A DNA stretch of 64,000 nt from Strongylocentrotus purpuratus (Eukaryota > Echinodermata > Echinoidea > Camarodonta > Strongylocentrotidae). The DNA lies in NCBI RefSeq assembly GCF_000002235.5, contig NW_022145599.1, positions 3,541,677-3,605,676 on the forward strand, in the 5' to 3' direction. Shown one piece after another: positions 33,292-43,900 of the stretch (position 1 is its first letter; each line of letters opens with the position of its first letter). The notes under the pieces were generated by a model that made no database searches, was not told where the DNA came from, and worked only from the letters and a program-made list of their open reading frames with translations. A program made the position numbers and the translations under genes.

Positions 33292-33377
33292 ATTTCGCCA
33301 AACATGTCCCGGGCATGTTGGGGACTTGGAGAAGTCCAACAGTACTCATCCAAGGTGGAGTAATTGTACTGTGAAAT
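33292..33377 (+). ncRNA. Cloverleaf RNA-like element, copy 1
   Basis: 86 nt. Closing stem ATTTC/GAAAT; hairpin 1 AACATG/CATGTT with a 7-nt loop; hairpin 2 GGACTT/AAGTCC with a 4-nt loop; hairpin 3 ACAGTAC/GTACTGT with a long loop. The same layout recurs in copies 2 and 3 with compensatory changes in the stems. The strand is chosen by convention; transcription is not shown. Confidence 0.55.
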
Positions 33378-34818
33378 TGTCAATACACACAAGAACTAGA
33401 GTTTAAAATGCTGTAAACAGGACCATGTCATTGGTCAGAATACTGTAATTGGGGTGAATAGGAGCAAAAATGAGGTGTTTCCCCCTAGGAATAACGCAGA
33501 TCTTTTCCACTTCATCCATTTCATCAAATAAAATGAGTAGGGTCTGCATCAGTCCTGATACTGTAAACCCCCGAAAAACCAGTTTATGTTTCTACTCATT
33601 CAGATGTTTCACCTCATTTTCTGAAATCTTTTTCTGGAAGCAGGTACATTACCAAAATGCAAACCTCTTATATATATTGGTGTGCAATGTTCCTTGTTTC
33701 ACGAATCAAACACCTTCATAAAATCTACATTTGATAATGACTGGATTCTCCAGAGAAGAGAGGGTCAGAGTAAGCCTACCTTTATACCAGAGTGAGACAA
33801 GATACATTGATATCCTGTTTGTTTTGAGGAAAGGTCAATATTTCGCCCAAAAACAAAAACCCGGGTACATTTCACCAGAAGATGGCTCCCGTGAAATAAA
33901 TCAATTTAATGTTTCTTTCAATGAAAAAACAAGTAAATACAAATTTTCACTATGACTCTTGAAGTCTATTCACAATACATACTGTTGCACATAGAGTTGG
34001 AATAATTTTTTCTCACCTTTGTTCATTAAAGGATGAGACAATATGATTTATTCTTGATAGATTCAGTGTATATATCGTCTGAGAAATTTATAGATCAACA
34101 TTAGAGTCAGTGGCTTGATCAACAATGGTTTTTAATTCTGATTTTGTTCTTGTTTTTTTTACCATCAGTAAACATGCAGGTACATTTGTACTTCCTTTAC
34201 AGACAGAACCAAAGACAACAGCCCTAAAACTTAAAAGTAATACAAAGTTTTGGTAATATTTATATTTTAACAGGATTGGATTAAGAAATTTAAATTTTGC
34301 ATTACCATTGTAAAACCAAGTGTTAAAAACAAGCAACTTTGAAAAAATTGGGCTCTAAAACACTTAGGATTTCAAGAAATCTAAACATCAAATTTATTAG
34401 TGCTCCCCAAAAATGTCAAATAGGGCCTACGGCCATACAATGATAGCTGCAACCATGAAAATCTCGGAATATGCAGTTCTGATATATAATTTTCAAACGG
34501 AAATAGAAATTCCTTCGATTTTAGTCAAGAAACATTGTTTTGAAGTTTAAGTAATATCAATGTTGAGAGGGAGCTATACAACATAAAAAGTTTATGAGTT
34601 TATAGTTCACAATGTCATCAATTTAGACTCAATTTCAACCGCTACAACGATCATTGAATATTGTAGGATCGCAGATGCCTCCAATATGTTCATTTTGGAT
34701 CAAATTCATGACCCCATACCAAAACTTTGTATTACCTTTAATAGTCCCTTGCATTTGTTTTTTCCAGTTTGTGATAAGGCGGCCTCCTACCTACCAACAC
34801 CAACTAAAAAAAAATATC

Positions 34819-34884
34819 TTTCGCCAAACATGTCATTAACATGTTGGGGATGGCAAGGCCATCCAACAGCAAATTGCTGTGAAA
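34819..34884 (+). ncRNA. Cloverleaf RNA-like element, copy 2
   Basis: 66 nt. Closing stem TTTC/GAAA; hairpin 1 AACATG/CATGTT; hairpin 2 GGATGGC/GCCATCC; hairpin 3 ACAGC/GCTGT. Hairpin 2 differs from copy 1 on both strands yet still pairs fully. Flanks are unrelated to the other copies, so similarity stops at the folded unit. Confidence 0.55.
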
Positions 34885-34948
34885 TTGTTATTTTCACCTC
34901 ACACCACAAATAACAGGTAGAATATATGAATTAATGGTTCATTTTAGT

Positions 34949-35010
34949 TTTCACCGGACATGGACAACATAAGGTTGCCTAACAGTAATCTGCTTTGCAG
35001 AATTCTTTTT
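34949..35010 (+). ncRNA. Degenerate cloverleaf copy
   Basis: It starts TTTCACCGGACATG and keeps the hairpin 2 position (GGACAAC/GTTGCC, one bulge) and AACAG, but hairpin 1 is missing and the 3' closing strand is lost. It lies 65 bases after copy 2. Confidence 0.35.
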
Positions 35011-35724
35011 TTCTCATAGCCTTTTCACATCTTCTACACATCCATTCTACATCTCATGCTGATTATAGACCTCCACTGGTTGCTGTAAAGGAGAATTTCA
35101 TCCACTTTTGCTGATTCCTTTTTGGTTTAGGTTTAATCAAAGATTAATATATTTTGACAATTAAAGCACATCCAGTGATGTGACAAGTTGCGGCACCCCC
35201 ATTTAAGTTGTGGTGAAATTATACTATTCTCAAATCATAGCAACTCCTTTTATCACACTGAAAATTCAGGAAAACGCCTAAAAGAATTTTAAAAAATTAA
35301 GAAATGTGAAGATGTGAAACACAAAACCTGGAAGCCATAGACTGGAAAAGGCAAGATCAGACTAAATTTGCCAGAAGATGTATTGTTATGTATAAAACTT
35401 GAACAGATAATGTTGGGTTATCTTTAGCATTTAGCTTTAGAATATGTGTGAAAAGGCTATCAGAAAATGCTATATACCGTAGTACCAAAGTGCTCGTCAC
35501 ATACCCCCATTACGAAGAACTGTATTTCTTCAACAGTTTTTTTTTTTTATATGAATCATTACTTCTTGCCAATTTAACAGTGACAAATGTTGGACAAAAT
35601 CAGTGAAGATTTAATGTATTGCTTTTTGGTATGCACAAAGGCTGTAAAAGAGACAAATTTGTGGGATGTAATGTCACACTTTAGTACTCCACATGACCAC
35701 AAACTGTTAAATATTTTGATTTAT

Positions 35725-35798
35725 TTTCACCAAACATGCGAGAATGCACGTTGGGGACAACATGGGGCATGTCGTCCAACAGCAAGACCGCTGTGAAA
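35725..35798 (+). ncRNA. Cloverleaf RNA-like element, copy 3
   Basis: 74 nt. Closing stem TTTCAC/GTGAAA, here fully Watson-Crick where the other copies have a G-T pair; hairpin 1 AACATGC/GCACGTT (one mismatch); hairpin 2 GGAC-ACATG/CATGT-GTCC, longer and different in sequence but paired; hairpin 3 ACAGC/GCTGT. Confidence 0.55.
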
Positions 35799-38606
35799 GT
35801 CACGTTTTACTGATCTAGAAAAAGAGCACATGCGTAAAATAGGACTTGCCTTGGGAAGAGTCGGTTTTTCCAAATTTAGAAAATAACCGGCCACTTCTCT
35901 GCAGGCCCGAGCGCTTCCTCGTTGATGAGACTATGGTGATTAGAAATAAGGCAAGGAGAGAGAAGGCTTGGGTTGGGACAGGTTTATCAGCTCTATATAT
36001 AAACACACACACCATGTTAGACTCAATAGGCCAACAAAATACTGGATACGTGCTCATGAAAGTTATGTAATAATTATTCATTTATGCACAGGCAGTGCAC
36101 TTCATGATGCACATGGGGAACTATTCTTTGAAAAAGCGAAACAAAGGCTATTTATGTAGCATGTCCATCGCTGTAGGAGTGATTATTTCAAAATGTACAA
36201 AGTAGGACCTCTTCATCTTTTGAAGATCTATGGATATTCAGGGTCATTTGAAACATGTGCTAACCTTGAACTGGTCAATTAAAAGAAGGCCGTTTTGAAC
36301 TGACAAACAATCTACAGCATTGCTTCCGTCTCGAAGTGTAATCTTTAAACTAGTGTCTATTTACTTATTTTAATAGCAATTTGTTGTGTTTGAACAGCCG
36401 ACTTTCGACTATACAGGGCAGTACCATTAAACATAATTTTCAACACAGAAATTAAATTTAAAACCATCAATTTCATACGATGTATAAATTACTAAAAATC
36501 TGTTATCAACTGTTTCTATAAATTTGCTCAAACTGTCCCATGTTTACTTTTGTGATATGGTGCAAAATTAAGTGAAACAGCTGAATTTCTTTCCCAAAAT
36601 AATGAACAAAAATAAAGTAGCAACAAATTTGATTAACAATTTCATTTTTGAACTTGCCTTGAGAATACATTACAGAGATCAGCAAAGGGGCTGTAAACCA
36701 GCATCTGGAAAATGTAGGAAAATTTAAACATTTAAGCTCACATTCTCACTGTTTCATCATCAAACAAACCGAAAATTACAGAAATATTCGCAACAGACAT
36801 GAAACATATTTTGATGGAGAAGCTTTACAACCTCAGAGAGGTGTACATTAAATATCTCCTTTTATTAATCACTTCTAAGTCTTGCTGCTGATATTACTGC
36901 AATTTTCCTTCATCACATCATACATAAACAGCACAACACAATGAATTACAACTTTAATAAAGACTGAATTCTTTATTCACAAATTCTGCTATACACATAC
37001 AAAGAAATAATTTTACGCGATGGATTTGTTAAAGACCATTGAGGCACAAAGAAGAAAAAAATAACATGATAAGAAAGGGTCATTCAAACCTGTCTCTCGA
37101 GGCTGGATAATACATCTTATGCTCTCAGTCAACATACAATATGGTTATAAACATGCAAATATACAAGAAAGGTATCAACAGGTAATTAAAACAACATACG
37201 ACTCTGGCTGGCTTAAAATACACTGGGAAGGGCAATTCATAATCACATTAAATGAACATTGTGCAAATTCTAATATTTACGAAATAAGAAGTTTTTATGC
37301 CTAAAGATTCTTAAGTAAAATGTTGAATTTATCTTTGGCTAGTTATACACTTCACTTGGTTATGTTTCACAAGGGAAGCGATATCCATGATGACCAGATC
37401 AATGAAAAGGAGAAAATTTGTTGGAAATACATTTACAACATATGAAAAACATATACTGTACATTTTATTTTTATCAACACTTCCAACTCTCCCTACCTGT
37501 GCCAATGCAATGTAGTAAACTGCTATAAAATGGACAGCTTGTAATGAAATCTTAAAATAACGTTTACCGGTACTATCTTTAATTGACATGCCTCGCTAAG
37601 CAGTTTCCTCATGCACAATTTAGTGTTTAAATTGAATAAAAATAACAAAATAATTCATGCACAGCTAAAGACTGGATTACTTTTGAGAGGGGTTGTTATA
37701 ATCTCATACCCAAAATGAGAGTAAAAAAGTATATGCATCTGTTGATGTCTTTGTCTAATAGTGATGCAGAATTGCCATCCAATATTGTTACATGAAATTG
37801 CAATGAAATCACATCAAATAAGGTGAGTGAAAATCAAAGATATACAACTGGAATGTCCCAAAATCTTACTGCCAATACAATAAGATATTTCTTTGTTACT
37901 TTTTTAAGCACGTTATGAAAATAATTTGATGCCAGAATGGAAAGTGTAATTTGCAAATTATATTCTCTTGATGTCAGTGTCATGGCAACGTAAGGCTATA
38001 CAAAAGGTGCTTTAACATGAAATGTCTTGTAGTTATGATGCAAAATAATATTGCAGAAGTTTTCAATTGAACTTCATGGGCTGTGAATTCTTCTATTCTG
38101 AATTTAATGGCAGACATTAATCTGCAGATACCCACGTCTTAATAATATAACATAATCATCAAAAGCATTGTCCTACCTTGTCAGAAAACACTTACCATTT
38201 GTACCCAGCTGAGTGCGCTCAACAACATTTCATCTCTTGTATTGCATCCTTTCAAAGATTTTGTTTCTCTGTTCAACAATGATGAACAAGAATCTCAAAT
38301 TATACATTAACAATCATTTCCAGATTCACAGAAGCCAATACCTTAATCAGCTAGATAAAGAAGATTATTTCATGATAATATGGACTCAGAAAATATCAAT
38401 AGCCCATTTTCGTAATGTAATCAAATTTAAAGCACAAATCTTTGTAAGTGCCATTTAACAAATTATTTGATTCACCCGTTACGAATAATTATATTTCAAT
38501 AGTCAGAATGCGAATTACATACATTAATTGTTGCTAGGTAGGACAAAAATTATGGTTGGTTTGATTACATTACAAAAGTGACCTATTAAACATGATTGCA
38601 CAGCTA

Positions 38607-39141
38607 CAGTGGAAACCTGTCATAATGAGGACAATGGCCATTAAAAATTACCTAGTTATATCAGGGTAAAAACCATAGAGGCAACTAAAGAGCCAGGGTC
38701 AGCAAAATTGGCCTTGTTATATCAGGGAGATGTTTCACAAAAATCCTAAGTTAAACTTAACTCTAAATTGGACTTAAATATTATGGAGAGCCATTTGTAG
38801 CCATATAATAAAATACATTCAAACAAAAAATGCAAGTATTTTAGACTTTTCATAAATTACACATCAAGAACAAGAAATTTCCTTGATTATAGAAAATGTG
38901 AATGATTTGAATTAACATTTTATGCCTTTTAAAATATTTTTTACAAAATATTTTCAAAGATGCTATAAACAGCTTTCCAAAATTTTTAAGTCCAACTTAG
39001 AGATAAGTTCAACTAAGGATCTTTGTGAAACACCCCCCAGGTATCGTATGTCAGAACTCTTTATACAGAGTTTCCACTGTAAATGAGTCAAGGTATCTTG
39101 TTATGTCAGAACTCTCTATACAGAGTTTCCATTGTAAAAGA
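38607..39141. mobile_element. Mariner-like MITE interrupted by a foldback element
   Basis: The outer element begins TA-CAGTGGAAACCTG (38605) and ends GTTTCCACTG-TA (39081). A partial second right end (39091-39141) repeats the TCAGAACTCT...GTTTCCA block, a tandem duplication. The interior foldback lies at 38725-39038. Confidence 0.7.
38725..39038. mobile_element. Foldback MITE (GGGGTGTTTCACAAAG family), copy 2
   Basis: Left arm GATGTTTCACAAAAATCCTA, right arm complement ending GTGAAACACCCCCC; arms pair over about 55 bp. Same family as 20031-20320. Confidence 0.7.
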
Positions 39142-40115
39142 GTCACTTGTTAAACAATACAACTGAAATGGATGCAAACGTCAAAATACGTACTGAATTC
39201 ATGACAAAGTATTATAAGCATTCTAATGGTATTTACATGGTGGCCGCATCACATGCACAAATTCAGAAAGATATTACAAAAATTGAGATGACAATGCTAA
39301 GAACACACATTCTCAAAAAATTCCAATTGATGTACTTACTCGTTGTGGAGACACTGAGCACACAAATCTCAATTAATAGCATAAAATAAAATTTCATTTC
39401 ATCACTTAAGATTTATTAAAAAAACAGAATGATTTAATGAAAACTTCCTTCTTCTTTTTAAGAGTTAAATTACATGCCCTAACAATGCTTTCTTTGCCTA
39501 TAAATTAAATGAGCTTCTTATACTTTGGATTTAGATTTAGGAACATAATTTAGGTTTTTAAATAAAATTTAATTTAAAATTGTATAAGCATTATCATAAG
39601 AGCCATCTGTATATCAGCAAGATGGACTGACATTAACAACTGAGTTTGAATGATGCATCAAAACATAATTAAAATTATTTACCCCATAGTTGGCACTATC
39701 ACATTTCTAATCAATGATTCGGAGGTTGTAAGACATTTGATGACACTAAACTTTTAAATTGAAACATGCAAGGCTTTTTCTTGACAGCCAAAGTTGATTT
39801 TATGATGTAAAGGAACATTTGTGGGATGTGCATTTTATTTTAAAAATGATTATTACCTTTCATTTTGACAACCTAACCCATGACAGAGCATTATCATGTA
39901 GATGAATGAGTTTCTTTGGCATGTTCTTGGCCATTGTGTAATCAAAACAAAGGGCAGTGTTCTTTGCCTACAGAAAATGGCCAAAGAACTTCCTATTTTA
40001 TTGAGATGATATTCTACACAGGGCCTCACAATTATTATTTTCATTTAAACAATAAAAACTGTACAAGCCTCGAGAGATCATCATCAAAATCAAATCAAGG
40101 ACTGAACTAGGGTCA

Positions 40116-40237
40116 TATCTCGGTCACACCAACTAGACCGAAAACAAACCAACGATAACCCAAAGAAAAATATATGTTACCCCAAACAACCAAGAATCAG
40201 TCGGTTTGGAATCAGGTTGCGGTGTGACCAAGGTATA
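40116..40237. mobile_element. Small TIR element
   Basis: Ends TATCTCGGTCACACC and GGTGTGACCAAGGTATA are inverted repeats about 120 bp apart, 0.5 kb beyond the ZNF207 stop codon. Confidence 0.55.
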
Positions 40238-40782
40238 ACAATATTTCCAGTTTGTGTCAGCAAAAGAAGTACTCCTCCCATATATAGAAAGCTACAGACA
40301 TGAACTCTTGCTACGATAACTACAGGTTTATGCAATATGTACATCAGATCTGACAAACCTGAAATCTTGATGCGGCTGATGGTCCGGCAAGAGTTCTTTT
40401 AAAAAAAATACAGATTATATCTCAAACCTGCATTGCAGAAAAGTCCATCACCATCTGACAAGGGTTCGAATCGTAATCATACGGACTTTATCTCAAACCT
40501 GAGTTGCAGAGATGTTCAACAATGTCTGGTGAGAGCGCAGAGACACGGTGCAATCATGCAGGTTCTCCGTGTACATGAGATAGTTGGTACCGTCTATGGT
40601 TCACATCACATTAAGCTTCTGGGTGTGCATCAAAAAGAGGACATGTTACGGGCACAGAGAAGTGATGATTAATCTGGAATTACGAAAACCAAACTATGTA
40701 CATTTTAAGTCCAACCTTCTCAAGCTGGTCTTCTTCCTCCTTCCCTGCTACGACTGACCGACCGGAGCTGCTGATCCCTTCC

Positions 40783-40985
40783 TCAGTACATCTGGCCCCC
40801 GCCGCCTCCTCTACCAGGCATCATATGAGGGGGCATGTTGGGGGGCATACCAGGGTGCATGTTAGGGGGCATATTAGGTGGGCGTCCCCCGTGCATACCG
40901 GGTACACCGTTCATACCCATCCCTGGCATGCCTGGATAGGGTCCTGAAGGCATGAATTGAGGCATGTTTGGAGGTAAACCACCAC
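40783..40985 (-). CDS. ZNF207: ZNF207 exon 9: C terminus and stop
   Basis: It begins [18 protein letters not shown], then NMPPNM repeats, and ends [10 protein letters not shown] with TGA. The RG-type end matches the family tail. Acceptor tacag. Confidence 0.92.
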
Positions 40986-43900
40986 CTGTAATAGGAACAC
41001 ACCAAGAGTACACAATGAATACAGTAATAGGAGAGATCTTATCATACTGAAAGGGTACAACGAGAAGGGATGATGGCTCAGAGGTGTCATTGATATACAC
41101 AAACAAATATAAGAAATAATTAGTGAATGCTTGAAACATAATCTGACATAGCAAGAGGCTAGGATTTCTAAATATTGGGATTTAATTGATATGGAGATCT
41201 TTCCATCGGCAATTCAGTCATGTGTGCAGACATCATGCAACTGCTTATCCATTCATTGTATACTAAAAAGTACTAAACATTTCTACAATTTTTTTTTAAT
41301 GGACCTGATAATGAACTTTCAGACCCTAGCTAAATATGAGGACCTTGACATTGTCAGTGACAACTTTATACAATAGCCTGATTTTGGTGCCCCAAACAAA
41401 GAGAGATTTGAACCAGTCAAAAGTTTCGACGAGTTGCCATTCACATTTCATCTTGGAACTGAACAATGTGATGATTATTTCAGTTTTATTTATGTAAATT
41501 ACTGTAAAACTAACCTCTTTGGTCCATTTGCATCATACGTTGTGGAGGCATACCCATGTGACCTACAAAACAGAAAACAAGAAATAAGACAAAGTTATTT
41601 TTGTATGGCTACACACCAATGTCATAACACACTGTTTGGGGAACTTCACCCAATACAGCCAAAATAACATTGTATCATTCGATCAGCAAATTTCAAAGTA
41701 TGAAAGCATGTCTAACAGGCACAACTGAACAGTCTCTAATAGATCCTGCAAATGAATACACATTATGAACATCATTTGCATATTTTCAGAACTGAGCTTG
41801 AATAGGTTGGCCAGGAATTGACGGAGAGCCAGTACACTAACAAGACTGGCATGTAACAAAAGTAATGCTTCACTGACTTTACTTAAACATTTATGACACT
41901 TTGCTAGTAATATTCATATCATTATAATGTGGATGTCTTCAAGCATTTCTCAGTGGCAGTCCTTACCTTGATGACCCATCTGCATTGGAAGCCTCATAGA
42001 GGGGTGCATCTGCCCACCACCCATCATGTTCCCTATGCTTGGCTGGGGTGGTGCTTGGGGCGGTGGCTGCTGCTGCTGAGGTGCAGAGGAGGGCGGGGCT
42101 ATCGATGTAGGAAGTGTAGGGGGCTGTGGTGGGGGTGGTAACGTTGGAACCACAGGTGCGACCTTCTTATACTTCTCTTCCCTGGATCGTATCTCTTCCT
42201 GTATAACACAAAGAGAATAAGAGAAGGAAAAACAAGAGGAAAGAGAAGAACAAATAATGATTAAGAAAGGTTTTGAATACTGAAACCTCTTACAAGCAAG
42301 ACAATTACAACAATCATACTTTTAGCTGATTGATGAAATAATATAAATAAAAGTAAAATAATATCTTATTGCATAACTTTGCACCTAACAAGAAACAATT
42401 ACAAATATTCAATGTTTACATTAATTTGTTGCAAGTTTTTAATTGCATGTTTAAAAGCTTACTAATCAATTTGATAAAGTTCCTCAGTATAAGCATAACA
42501 AGGTTTTAAGACTGCTTTAATGTTACCAAACACTCTTTTGTAAGTGAAAAAAACAAAACAAAGAAACAACTGTACGACCAACCTCTTTTTCTGGCCAATT
42601 TATCAGACTGAGTTCCTATGTAGATCTCTACTTACCAATGACCGTTCATCATCTGGATGTATAATATTACTATTTGAACTTGTGTTGATAGTGCTGGCCT
42701 TGCCCTTACTGCCACCTGCTGTCCTGGACGCAGGAGGCTTAGGGTCAGGTGGCTGCTGCGATGATGACGATGCTGATGATGATGGAACAGATGCAGCTGG
42801 TGGTGGAGCTGGTTTGGGTGGGGCAGATGCTGCTGTTGCTGCTGCTGGGAATGTTGGTTTGGATGGTGCCATGGGAGGTGCTACGATGTCCGGCCTTGAG
42901 AAACCACTAGGACCTGGTGAACTAGCCGCTGATGTAGCCGTCTAGGAGAGAAAGGATGTCAGGTTCAGGTTTAAACCAAGAGGCAAAGCATATTCAATAA
43001 CAATTCTATAGACTTGACCTATACAAGAAACTATTAAAAATACCTTTGCACAATAAAGGAAGATATGTGTCTCATGGCAAAATCAATCTCTTGAGCTAAG
43101 TGGATGCACAACATTAATTTTCAGACATTTCCAGTGATTCATTAGTACTTATTTTTATCAATTGCAAGCAATCATGGCATACGTGTAGATAAAATCTGAA
43201 AAGTGAGAGCTGTAGTAGTCCAGTAATCATGAGAGATTCATACCTTGAAATCATGTTCATTCTTATTTATCTAAACCTAATATGTCATCACAAATTCTAT
43301 ATAAAGCAGAAAACAAATAACAGAGTGTTGAATATCATTTGAGCAGCTAACTAGAAAGGCTGAAGACAAAAAGTTATGGAGAACCTGTGTCTCAAAGTCC
43401 ATTTCATTGTTGCCCTAACAGCATCCAAGATATGGGACATAGACAGATAGATATCAGGTACAGTCAAACCTGTCTATAGCAACCGTCCAAGGGAAACACA
43501 AAAGGTGGTCTTTGTAGACCGGTACCTTTACTACATGTTTCAATGAGAATTCATTTTCAAGGGAGAAAAAAATGTGGTCTTTATAGCAACGAAAAAAATA
43601 CACGGTGGCGACGGGCGATTCGCCCCCTAAACCTCTGAAATCGCCACGGTAAAAATCAAGACGAGGGCGAAAAAAAATCAAAATATCTTTAAAAATCGCC
43701 CCCGCCATAAATTAATATTCCCTATGAATTAATAAACCAATTTATTGATGTGTCTGAGTGAAATCTCCGTTCCAACTACCAACTCCAAAACTAGAAACTT
43801 CCATCAACATTTTAAAAGTTTTGTGAGTTGCAGCGGATCGGCGGTCGTACCTACTGTAGCTAGATCTACAGCGGTATCCGCCTGCCTGCGCCTAAGCTCC

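Larger units (their letters stand above)
27661..40782. other. 13-kb region without a protein gene
   Basis: It contains the ABCA 5' UTR and upstream region near 27.7 kb and the 3' UTR of ZNF207 near 40.7 kb. Between them I see no exon with a recognisable protein. It holds hairpins (28840-28957, 29269-29343, 31155-31323, 31733-31830), a long inverted repeat (31859-32225), the cloverleaf RNA-like family (33292-35798), nested MITEs (38607-39141) and a small TIR element (40116-40237). The stretch 36.2-38.6 kb shows nothing identifiable. Confidence 0.6.

Noticed and set aside
33292-35798. Cloverleaf sequences considered as tRNA or hammerhead ribozymes
   Set aside because: No T-arm/anticodon features and no CUGANGA core; the stems do not match either fold.
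40440-40480. GGTTCGAATC near 40465, resembling a tRNA B-box
   Set aside because: No A-box at the right distance and no tRNA cloverleaf can be drawn.
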